Source of the DNA: a bacterium
Lineage (GTDB): Bacteria; Margulisbacteria; Marinamargulisbacteria; JAAEMD01
DNA: 11,617 bases
Reading direction: 5' to 3'
Assembly: GCA_024225875.1 (NCBI GenBank)
Contig: JAAEMD010000190.1
Span: forward strand, 1 to 11,617
Numbering within the stretch: the first letter of the stretch is position 1; every line of letters begins with the position of its first letter. The notes under the pieces were generated by a model. It did no database searches and had not been told where the DNA came from. It saw only the letters and a program-made list of their open reading frames with translations. This document shows positions 1 through 6,575 of the stretch, piece after piece. Made by a program: the position numbers and the translations under genes.

Positions 1-268
1 GTATAATAAAAATATTCAGGCAAACTAAATAAATGGTTCTTTGGTTGGTGGTGGCGTTTTTTTTAGAAAAAGTTGTATCTTAAAGCGTTAAGAACGACAG
101 ACTCCTAGTAAACAAATAAAAAATTATACAGATACAAATCACATTACTTTTCATAATATACATTATTCTGCTTATCAAGGGACAGGCTTACAAGATTAAC
201 TAAATACTACCAGGGGCTGTATTATGCTTTTTGAACAGCCCCTGAAAAAGTTATATAATAAAAAAGGG
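1..268. other. Non-coding stretch downstream of the transhydrogenase genes
   Basis: I see no convincing gene here. The longest minus-strand frame noticed encodes about 27 residues and has no ribosome binding site. The stretch is AT-rich and holds one clear structure, the hairpin at 211-244. A weak promoter-like pair on the minus strand (TTGATA at 173-178, 17-nt spacer, TATGAA at 150-155) could serve a gene to the left of the window, but such matches are common in AT-rich DNA. Confidence 0.6.
211..244 (-). terminator. GC-rich hairpin, possible terminator of the NuoE/NuoF/GltD-fusion operon
   Basis: CAGGGGCTGT (211-220) pairs perfectly with ACAGCCCCTG (235-244), giving a 10-bp stem with a 14-nt loop. 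It begins 24 nt beyond the stop codon of the last gene (269), where a terminator would be expected. In the minus-strand RNA the stem is followed by GTAGTATTTAGTT, which is U-rich but not a clean U tract, so efficient intrinsic termination is uncertain. It could instead be an mRNA 3'-end stabilising hairpin. A competing 6-bp stem, CTTTTT (227-232) with AAAAAG (245-250), would disrupt it. Confidence 0.5.
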
Positions 269-2311
269 TTATTTATATTTTAAAGCAATCGCACCAGTAG
301 GACAGACTTCTGCCAGCTCTTTTGCAAAATCAAAATCAACAGAAGCTAATTTCTTACCAAAAGGAGGTCTAACAACAGTATTAAATCCTCTATCAACAAA
401 TCCCATTACATCCTTATTTTTCACTTCTTTACAGAAGCGTACGCAACAGCCACACAAGATACATTTATTAGACTCAAATGCTATATCATCATGAGATGTA
501 TCAGCATAATAACTTTTAGTTTGACCCTTCCAGCGCTCAGGTTCAGCTTTATATTCATCTGTTAAGTCTCTTAATAGACAGTTATCAACTTTTAAACAGC
601 CGCATTCCAAACACAATTCAGCTTCTTCCCTGGCATCTTTATCCATAAATCCCTGTTCGACCTCAAGAAAATTATCTATTCTCTTGTTAGCATGAAGATC
701 TGAAGTGTGGTAACGCCTGGCATACTTAATATCTTCATAAAATTCTTCCGGGATATCTTCTAAATTACCCATAGTAGCATTGAATTTTCTATCTGTACCT
801 TTTACTTCTTCACCTTTCAAATACTGCATAACAGACAAGGCTACCTGTTTTCCTAATCCCATAGCAGCAGAAGCGATACCCGGGCCGGTAACACATTCGC
901 CACAGGCAAATAAATCCGTATTTCCTATCTGACCTGTTTTCTCATTTACTTTAATCATTCCCCATTCATCAGTTTCTGTTCCGAAGTTTTTTATACATTC
1001 TTTAGAAACTTTCTGGCCTATAGCACTTATAATGGTATCTGCTTCCAAATCAAAGTTAGACCCGTCAATTACTACAGGCCTTCTCCGTCCGCTGGAGTCC
1101 GGATCTCCCTGCTTCATTTTGACACACTTGATTTTCAAGCTGCCATTCTTACGTTCTATTTTTACTGGAGCAGATAATATTTCTATTTTAACTCCTTCTT
1201 CCTCAGCAGCAAGAACCTCAAAGTCTTCAGCAGGCATTTCCCTCTTGGTCCTTCGATATAAAAGAGTAACATCCGCACCTAACCGAACACCTGTTCTTGC
1301 AGCATCAATGGCAGTATTACCACCACCAACTACAATCATTTGTTTTCCAGGGTTATATTTGCTGTCCATTGCAACTTTCTCCAGAAAAGCAACACCTGAA
1401 ATAACGCCTTCAGTGTCTTCTCCTTCAACACGCATTTTTGCTCCGTCCTGAGCACCAATAGCTAAGAGAATCGCATCAAAACCTTCCTGCCTAAGGTTGT
1501 CTAAAGAAATATCTTTACCTACCTTAACTCCATACTTAATTTCACAGCCAAGTTGTAATATACGTTCAATTTCTGTATCCAGAACCTCTTTAGGCAACCT
1601 GTACTGAGGTATACCGTACTGAAGATAACCGCCTGCTTTTTTACTCTCTTCCAGTATTGTAACCTCATGTCCGGCACAAGCCATAAAATATGCTGCTGTT
1701 AAGCCTGAAGGACCTCCACCAATAATAGCTGCTTTTTTGCCTGTCTTCTCTGCAATGACAGGTTTAAAGTAGTCTACATTATTTAAATCATAATCCCCTG
1801 CAAAACGCTTCAAAGTACAAATCGCAACTGACCCTTCTTTATTTTTCCGTCTACATACAGTCTCACAGGGTCTTGGACATACTCTGCCTATTGAAGAAGA
1901 TAATACAATACCTTCCTTGATAATTTTCACAGCTTCATATGAATTTCCATCAGCTATAGCTTTGACATAAGCCTTAACATCCAGGTCTGCAGGACACTCT
2001 AGCCTGCAGGGACTAACACAGTCACCCAGGTGTTCAGATATTAATAACTCCAGACAAACTTTTCTGGTAGAATGTACTTCTTCTGTTTCAGTATTTACTT
2101 CCATTCCTTCTGTAACCGCAGTACTGCAGGCCGGGACAAGACCTTTGATACCTTTTACCTCTACCACACATATAAAGCAGGAGGTGAATGGTTTTAAATC
2201 GTCCCTGTGACATAACACAGGAATATCTACACCTGTTGCTTTAGCTGCTTCCAGTATTGTTGCACCACTGGAAACAGACACTTCTTTATTATTTATCTTC
2301 AAATTTATCAT
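269..2311 (-). CDS. NADPH-binding GltD/NfnB-type flavoprotein fused to ferredoxin domains (StnC-like)
   Basis: Soluble iron-sulfur flavoprotein, probably the NADP(H)-reacting subunit of an electron-bifurcating transhydrogenase made with the two upstream genes. Numbered from the upstream ATG at 2374 (701 aa): a NuoG-like [2Fe-2S] domain with C55-x10-C66-x2-C69-x13-C83; a GltD-type Fe-S region with H115, C119, C123, C127 and C166, C170, C174; an FAD-binding GxGxxG at 219-224; a second Rossmann motif at 350-355 followed by YRRTKREMPA (373-382), whose arginines are typical of NADPH binding; a FAD-closing segment at 488-508; a Cys-rich AegA-like segment (C588, C591, C593, C599); and a C-terminal ferredoxin-like domain (C638, C641, C644, C648, C691). 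I prefer the ATG at 2311 (680 aa) because AAGGAG lies 8 nt upstream and the next residues begin the conserved ferredoxin fold. The ATG at 2374, 1 nt after the preceding gene and with GAGG 9 nt upstream, is a real alternative. Close alternatives in function are SfrB-like or glutamate synthase small-subunit-like proteins. Confidence 0.88.
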   Translation of the reverse strand: MINLKINNKEVSVSSGATILEAAKATGVDIPVLCHRDDLKPFTSCFICVVEVKGIKGLVPACSTAVTEGMEVNTETEEVHSTRKVCLELLISEHLGDCVSPCRLECPADLDVKAYVKAIADGNSYEAVKIIKEGIVLSSSIGRVCPRPCETVCRRKNKEGSVAICTLKRFAGDYDLNNVDYFKPVIAEKTGKKAAIIGGGPSGLTAAYFMACAGHEVTILEESKKAGGYLQYGIPQYRLPKEVLDTEIERILQLGCEIKYGVKVGKDISLDNLRQEGFDAILLAIGAQDGAKMRVEGEDTEGVISGVAFLEKVAMDSKYNPGKQMIVVGGGNTAIDAARTGVRLGADVTLLYRRTKREMPAEDFEVLAAEEEGVKIEILSAPVKIERKNGSLKIKCVKMKQGDPDSSGRRRPVVIDGSNFDLEADTIISAIGQKVSKECIKNFGTETDEWGMIKVNEKTGQIGNTDLFACGECVTGPGIASAAMGLGKQVALSVMQYLKGEEVKGTDRKFNATMGNLEDIPEEFYEDIKYARRYHTSDLHANKRIDNFLEVEQGFMDKDAREEAELCLECGCLKVDNCLLRDLTDEYKAEPERWKGQTKSYYADTSHDDIAFESNKCILCGCCVRFCKEVKNKDVMGFVDRGFNTVVRPPFGKKLASVDFDFAKELAEVCPTGAIALKYK

Positions 2312-2319
2312 TCTTGCAG

Positions 2320-2325
2320 CTCCTT
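2320..2325 (-). promoter_or_regulatory. Internal AAGGAG ribosome binding site that favours the shorter start
   Basis: A perfect AAGGAG lies 8 nt upstream of the ATG at 2311-2309, inside the frame that opens at 2374. It supports initiation at 2311. The weaker GAGG at 2384-2387 precedes the upstream ATG by 9 nt. Confidence 0.6.
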
Positions 2326-2375
2326 GAGTTGCCATAACATTTTTTTCATTTGATTTTTTATTTGACCTGGTCATT

Positions 2376-4148
2376 TTACTTTACCTCAATAGCATCAAAT
2401 TTACACCTCTTAAAACAGTTGCCACATTTTATACATTTATACTCATCTATTACATGCGGCTTCTTTTTCTCACCAAAAACAGCATATACAGGGCAGGACC
2501 TTAGACAGGCAGTACAACCAATACACTTTTCTTTAATAATGGTATAAGAAAGTAGATTCTGACATTTTACAGCCGGACATTTCTTATCTTTAATATGAGC
2601 AATATATTCGCTCTTAAAATATTTTAAAGTCGTTAAAACAGGGTTCGGTGCTGTCTGGCCCAGTCCACATAAAGAAGTATTCTTTACTTTATCTGCCAGC
2701 TCTTCCAGAAGATCAATATCAGACTCTTTACCTTTTCCTTCAGTGATTCTAGTCAGGATTTCCAGCATTCTTTTGGTGCCTACTCTACAAAAAGTACATT
2801 TCCCGCATGATTCAGTCTGAGTGAACTGTAAAAAGAATTTAGCAACATCAACCATACAACTTCTTTCATCCATAACTACCATACCACCGGAACCAACAAT
2901 TGCACCGGTTTCCATTAACTCTTCGTAATCTACCACCTTATCAAGAAGATCTGTCGGTAAACATCCTCCCGAAGGACCACCAAGTTGAACAGCTTTGATT
3001 TTCTTATCTGATGAAGAACCGCCTCCTATATCATAAACAATCTCTTTTAAAGTGATTCCCATAGGAACTTCGATAAGACCGCCCTTAGTAATATCACCAG
3101 CAAGAGCAAATACCTTGGTTCCTTTACTTTTTTCTGTCCCTAATGCAGCATAAGCATCTGCTCCATTTAGAACAATCCATGCAACGTTTGCCAGAGTCTC
3201 TACATTATTAATAATTGTTGGGTACTTCCATAATCCACTTTCAGCAGGAAACGGAGGCCTTCTGCGGGGCATACCTCTTTTACCTTCAATAGAATGAATA
3301 AGAGCTGTTTCTTCACCACATACAAAAGCACCAGCCCCTTCTTTTACTTTAATGTCAAAAGAAAAGTTACTGTCTAGAATATTATCCCCTAAAAGTTTTT
3401 TTTCTTTAGCCTGGTTTATTGCAATTTCCAACCGTTTAATCGCCAGGGGATATTCTGCTCTTGCATAAATATAACCATAGCTGGCACCAATGGCATAAGC
3501 AGCAATAATCATACCTTCTATAACAGCATGAGGATCACTTTCCAAAAGGCCCCGATCCATAAAAGCACCTGGGTCACCCTCATCAGCATTACATATCAAA
3601 TATTTCTTATCTCCCAGAGACCTTTTACCAAAAGTCCATTTCATTCCAGTACTAAAACCGGCACCACCCCGGCCACGCAAACCTGACCTTTTAACCTCTT
3701 CAATAACCTGATCCTGATTATATGAAGAAATTACCTTTTCAATAGCTTTATAACCATCCCTTTCAAGATAATCATCTATTGACTCAGGATTAACTATCCC
3801 GCAGTTTCTTAACGCAATCCTGTACTGTTTTGCTAATACTCCATCCTTATTTTCCTGAGCTAAATCAACTGCTATTTCTTTGACCTTTTCATTATTTAAG
3901 ATATGCTCATCAACTATTCTGGCTGCCTGATCGATATTTACATTTTCATACATTACATTATCGCCATCTGCCTTTTTCACTTCGACTATTGGCTCTCTGT
4001 AACACATTCCTATACAGCCTGCTTTCTCCAGATTTAGAGCCAGGCCTTTTTCTTCAATAACTTTATTTAAATAGTCATATATATCCTGGGCACCAGAAGC
4101 AATACCACAAGAACCTAATCCAATAATAATAGAATCTTTATTTTTCAT
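2376..4148 (-). CDS. nuoF: NuoF/HydB-like NADH-binding flavo-iron-sulfur subunit
   Basis: 590-residue subunit that carries the FMN/NADH site of a soluble multi-subunit oxidoreductase. The symbol is only a homology label, since no complex I genes are nearby. Domains: an N-terminal thioredoxin-like [2Fe-2S] domain (about 1-90; C14, C45, C49); the 51-kDa NADH/FMN domain with GLRGRGGAGF (156-165), NADEGDP (187-193), GAGAFVCGEET (271-281) and NNVETLAN (314-321); a SLBB region near 345-400; the [4Fe-4S] motif C448-x2-C451-x2-C454 with C494; and a C-terminal two-cluster ferredoxin (C542/545/548/552 and C572/575/578/582). H518, C524 and C529 precede the ferredoxin and may bind a metal, possibly Zn as reported for HydB, which is inference. 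The N- and C-terminal additions are typical of bifurcating HydB-type proteins and absent from complex I NuoF. The start is ATG, 4 nt after the NuoE-like gene, with an AAGG site overlapping that gene's end, indicating tight co-expression. Confidence 0.93.
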   Translation of the reverse strand: MKNKDSIIIGLGSCGIASGAQDIYDYLNKVIEEKGLALNLEKAGCIGMCYREPIVEVKKADGDNVMYENVNIDQAARIVDEHILNNEKVKEIAVDLAQENKDGVLAKQYRIALRNCGIVNPESIDDYLERDGYKAIEKVISSYNQDQVIEEVKRSGLRGRGGAGFSTGMKWTFGKRSLGDKKYLICNADEGDPGAFMDRGLLESDPHAVIEGMIIAAYAIGASYGYIYARAEYPLAIKRLEIAINQAKEKKLLGDNILDSNFSFDIKVKEGAGAFVCGEETALIHSIEGKRGMPRRRPPFPAESGLWKYPTIINNVETLANVAWIVLNGADAYAALGTEKSKGTKVFALAGDITKGGLIEVPMGITLKEIVYDIGGGSSSDKKIKAVQLGGPSGGCLPTDLLDKVVDYEELMETGAIVGSGGMVVMDERSCMVDVAKFFLQFTQTESCGKCTFCRVGTKRMLEILTRITEGKGKESDIDLLEELADKVKNTSLCGLGQTAPNPVLTTLKYFKSEYIAHIKDKKCPAVKCQNLLSYTIIKEKCIGCTACLRSCPVYAVFGEKKKPHVIDEYKCIKCGNCFKRCKFDAIEVK

Positions 4149-4152
4149 TATA

Positions 4153-4635
4153 TTAGCCTTCCATCTCTGATCTGTATTTCTTTATTACTTCTAACACTGA
4201 CTCATTATTCAGGTTTCCGTAAATTTTATCATTAATACTAATAACAGGAGCCAGACTACAGCAGCCCAGGCAGGCAACAGACTCCAGGGTAAATAAATTA
4301 TCGTCAGTTGTATCGCCAGATATTATTCTCAGATCTTCTTCTATTGACTGAGTTATCTTACCCGCCCCTTTTACATGACATGCTGTACCGTGACACACTT
4401 TTATTAAATACTTTCCTACAGGGGTAAATCTAAACTGCTTATAAAAAGTAGCTACTCCATAAAGCTGTGTAGCTTTTATATCAGATTTTTCTGCTATATA
4501 CTCCATTACCTCTTCAGGGAGATAGCCGAAATGGGTTTGTGCCTTTTGCAGAATAGGAATAGCCGCACCCTCATTCTTTCCGCATTCAGCAAGTATTTTA
4601 TCAACTACACTTAAATCTTTAGCTATTGTTGTCAT
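4153..4635 (-). CDS. nuoE: NuoE-like [2Fe-2S] subunit (thioredoxin-like)
   Basis: 160-residue NuoE/HydC-family protein. Residues about 1-75 form the usual helical N-terminal part, including the signature GVATFYKQF at 60-68. The thioredoxin-like half carries the [2Fe-2S] ligands C81-x4-C86 and C122-x3-C126. Length and motif spacing match the family. The subunit relays electrons to or from the FMN of the NuoF-like partner encoded 4 nt downstream. It opens the three-gene unit: a candidate promoter lies at 4718-4746 and a ribosome binding site (AAGGTAGG, 4643-4650) ends 7 nt before the ATG. The symbol is a homology label. The family occurs in complex I, bifurcating hydrogenases, formate dehydrogenases and Stn transhydrogenases, and the third gene points to the last of these. 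Confidence 0.94.
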   Translation of the reverse strand: MTTIAKDLSVVDKILAECGKNEGAAIPILQKAQTHFGYLPEEVMEYIAEKSDIKATQLYGVATFYKQFRFTPVGKYLIKVCHGTACHVKGAGKITQSIEEDLRIISGDTTDDNLFTLESVACLGCCSLAPVISINDKIYGNLNNESVLEVIKKYRSEMEG

Positions 4636-4717
4636 TTTTATACCTACCTTTTTTTAGAAATTACTACAAAATAATATACCTGACCCCTGCATAATCTCTA
4701 TGTTACTTTTCGGGGAA

Positions 4718-4746
4718 ATAGTATCTCATTAACGAAAATTAGACAA
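4718..4746 (-). promoter_or_regulatory. Candidate sigma-A-type promoter for the NuoE/NuoF/GltD-fusion unit
   Basis: On the minus strand, TTGTCT (4741-4746) is separated by exactly 17 nt from TACTAT (4718-4723). This would start transcription roughly 75 nt before the NuoE-like ATG. Both hexamers match consensus at about four of six positions, so the call is moderate. The palindrome AATAATATTATT (4745-4756) overlaps the -35 element and could be an operator. Confidence 0.4.
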
Positions 4747-4781
4747 TAATATTATTAAATCAAAGCAATAATTCTATATAA

Positions 4782-4793
4782 AACAATATTGTT
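4782..4793. repeat. 12-bp perfect palindrome AACAATATTGTT
   Basis: A perfect inverted repeat six bases after the stop codon of the lipoprotein gene (4799). Half-site order is AACAA...TTGTT, the reverse of the TTGT...ACAA arrangement of Rex sites. It could be a regulator site for the downstream unit or chance in AT-rich DNA. As a hairpin it would be too weak to terminate transcription on its own. Confidence 0.35.
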
Positions 4794-4798
4794 AAATT

Positions 4799-5599
4799 TT
4801 ATTTACGCGCATTATTAATCAGTTGTACAACTTCATTAATAAACTTTCCTGTGATCTCCTTATAAAAATCATTATTACCAATATTAATAGAAAGAATGTC
4901 ACCGACTATACTTAATTTAGTCTGCTCTGAATCTGACATTGTATTTAATGACCTTGAAAAAATAATAATGCCATTTTTATCAATAACCTGAATGTTTGCA
5001 ACCAGCATCATTTTTTCAGTCCTTATAACATCGCCAAGAACAGGTATGGAAGTTAAGTCCATTATTCCAACCTGTCCAGAACCGGCAGCAACTCTTTGAA
5101 ACTGAAAGCTTATATTGGCTACCGCATCTACCTCCAGTACTTTACACAGCTTCCGAGCATACTCAGTATTTAAAATATCAATAAATCGAAATGGAGCTGG
5201 AATATAATAATCATCAGACATATACTTTGAAGGTAAATTATTGTATATATTATTTTTAAAAAAATCTTCAACATCAACATACTCAAGATCAGTTGCCGTT
5301 TCCATGGTTAAAATCATTTTATTAGTAAATTCATCAAAAAACAGTTTGTTCTTTTCAGTCAACTGCTCTTCAATATTAATCATTCCGTTCTCTATTTTTA
5401 TCTGAGGCAATGCAGATGCAGTATGATCTGCACCACCTTTACCATCTCCCGGATCAATTAGTGGCTGTCTTAAATTAAATGCTATCCCGGTAACAGCTAT
5501 TGTTTTAACCTCCTTTAAGATATGAGGCTGCTCATCACAACCCGACAATAAAAATACTAATACAACTAAAATAGATGTAATAACCCTTAAATTTCTCAT
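4799..5599 (-). CDS. Putative lipoprotein of unknown function in the Rnf operon
   Basis: 266-residue protein that I do not recognise as a named family. The N-terminus is a clear lipoprotein signal: MRNLR, a hydrophobic stretch at 6-18, and the lipobox L18-S19-G20-C21, with Asp22 at +2. The mature part alternates strands and helices: a first strand (about 31-40), a Gly/Asp-rich loop (52-60), a helix near 85-98, a Val/Asp strand (about 104-110), a helix then strand LCKVLEVDAVANISFQF (about 151-167), a long strand near 196-214, and a C-terminal helix. This loosely resembles CsgG/LpoB-like periplasmic lipoproteins, a resemblance by pattern only. It starts 29 nt after apbE with AAGGAG 10 nt before its ATG, so it is probably co-transcribed with Rnf. 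Its position suggests a membrane-surface accessory to Rnf, or merely a co-regulated envelope protein. Confidence 0.8.
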   Translation of the reverse strand: MRNLRVITSILVVLVFLLSGCDEQPHILKEVKTIAVTGIAFNLRQPLIDPGDGKGGADHTASALPQIKIENGMINIEEQLTEKNKLFFDEFTNKMILTMETATDLEYVDVEDFFKNNIYNNLPSKYMSDDYYIPAPFRFIDILNTEYARKLCKVLEVDAVANISFQFQRVAAGSGQVGIMDLTSIPVLGDVIRTEKMMLVANIQVIDKNGIIIFSRSLNTMSDSEQTKLSIVGDILSINIGNNDFYKEITGKFINEVVQLINNARK

Positions 5600-5628
5600 T
5601 CTATGCTATCTCCTTTTTTATTTTTTTA

Positions 5629-6561
5629 TCAGAACATATATACTTCTGCTTCTTTTATTTTTGTATTTAAAGATATATCAACATAAAGTGCGGTAGAGTA
5701 AATATCTGCATACAATGCTTTATCAGATACAACAGTTACTGAACCTTCTGCTTTAACCATTTTACCATTTCTCGGATCAATTATATGGGAAAACTTTTCT
5801 TTTTTAAATTCAATAAATCTCTCATAACCAGCAGAAGTTGCTACTGCCTTATTAGTTATCTTCAGCTTTTTTATTATCCCGGCTTTATTTTCCGCATCCC
5901 TGATCCCTATAACCCATTTCTTATCGTTTTCATCAGTTCCTAAACAATATAAATTACCACCTGCATTGATTAACGCTTTTTTGACATTATTCAGTTTCAT
6001 TATTTTTACAACCTCATCAACTGCAAAACCCTTTAATACTCCCGACAAATCCAGTTGAGCATTATTTTTCAAAAAAACCTGCTGTTTATCATTAAGAACA
6101 ATATTGTTATAACCAACACTTTCGAGAATATTTTCAGGCACAGCGTCTATCATATGTTCTTTTACTGACTTTTTCTCTTTTACTTTATAAAAATCTATAA
6201 ATGGCTTAACTGTTATATCAAAAGCACCGTTTGTTTCTTTTGATGCTTTAATACATTCCACCAGAATGTAATAAAAATCAGGGTTAACCTCTACCCATTC
6301 TTTTGATGAGTTTCTATTTACAAAACTAATTTCACTGCCAGGATCAAAATGGTTACCCCATTTTTCTATCTCCTTAACTCTGTTAATACAATCGGTAAAA
6401 ACATTTTTATCAAAATTCTCATCATATACCTTAAGTTCTATAAAGGTACCCATAGAAAGGAATGTAGTTTTATAAGGCAGATGCCGCCTGTCACAAGCAC
6501 CTGAAAATAACAGTAACAGCAGAAAAAACAGGCTGTTTATCTTAGCAGCTGGATATACCAC
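5629..6561 (-). CDS. apbE: ApbE-type FAD:protein FMN transferase (lipoprotein)
   Basis: Flavin transferase that moves FMN from FAD onto a threonine of target proteins; RnfG and RnfD, encoded just upstream, are the obvious substrates. The signal segment at 9-20 is followed by a lipobox-like SGAC with Cys23 and Asp24, placing the enzyme on the outer face of the cytoplasmic membrane. Family motifs are present in order: SMGTF (36-40), FDPGSEISFVNR (72-83), NGAFDITVKP (111-120), LDLSGVLKGFAVD (170-182), NAGGN (199-203), TSAGYE (242-247, where many homologues have TSGDYE), HIIDP (259-263) and the metal-site segment ADIYST (285-290). At 310 aa it ends soon after the last motif, slightly short at the C-terminus. 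The start is GTG, because an in-frame TAA sits immediately upstream (6562-6564). It has no good Shine-Dalgarno and lies 14 nt after rnfB, so translation probably depends on coupling. Confidence 0.92.
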   Translation of the reverse strand: MVYPAAKINSLFFLLLLLFSGACDRRHLPYKTTFLSMGTFIELKVYDENFDKNVFTDCINRVKEIEKWGNHFDPGSEISFVNRNSSKEWVEVNPDFYYILVECIKASKETNGAFDITVKPFIDFYKVKEKKSVKEHMIDAVPENILESVGYNNIVLNDKQQVFLKNNAQLDLSGVLKGFAVDEVVKIMKLNNVKKALINAGGNLYCLGTDENDKKWVIGIRDAENKAGIIKKLKITNKAVATSAGYERFIEFKKEKFSHIIDPRNGKMVKAEGSVTVVSDKALYADIYSTALYVDISLNTKIKEAEVYMF

Positions 6562-6575
6562 TTAATTATCTGTGG

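Larger units (their letters stand above)
4636..4798. other. Intergenic gap between the lipoprotein and NuoE-like genes
   Basis: This is the only long gap inside the gene cluster. It is AT-rich, has no coding potential, and holds the candidate promoter at 4718-4746. It also holds two perfect 12-bp palindromes, AATAATATTATT (4745-4756) and AACAATATTGTT (4782-4793). No GC-rich hairpin with a U tract follows the lipoprotein gene, so read-through from the Rnf genes into the transhydrogenase genes is possible. Confidence 0.7.

Noticed and set aside
1032..1451. Open plus-strand frame of 139 codons
   Set aside because: It lies entirely antisense to the conserved FAD/NADPH domain of the GltD-fusion gene, has no recognisable protein features, and is a by-product of that gene's codon use.
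2350..2547. Open plus-strand frame of 65 codons
   Set aside because: It is antisense to the end of the NuoF-like gene, where conserved ferredoxin cysteines are encoded, and no protein family is recognisable.
269..4635. Bifurcating hydrogenase or NAD-dependent formate dehydrogenase
   Set aside because: The NuoE/NuoF pair is shared with those enzymes, but the third protein has a GltD/NADPH domain, no H-cluster cysteine motifs and no molybdopterin domain.
4684..4715. Terminator hairpin formed by CCCC (4684-4687) and GGGG (4712-4715)
   Set aside because: Only four pairs close a 24-nt loop and no U tract follows in the minus direction, so it does not qualify as a terminator.
4782..4793. Rex repressor site
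   Set aside because: The palindrome reads AACAA...TTGTT, the half-sites being in the opposite order to the TTGT...ACAA of Rex operators.
5600..5631. Possible frameshift at the 3' end of apbE
   Set aside because: Reading +1 just before the TGA would add about ten residues (SDKKIKKEIA) and the region has A runs. However, all catalytic motifs are upstream and the extra residues show no clear family match, so a natural stop is simpler.
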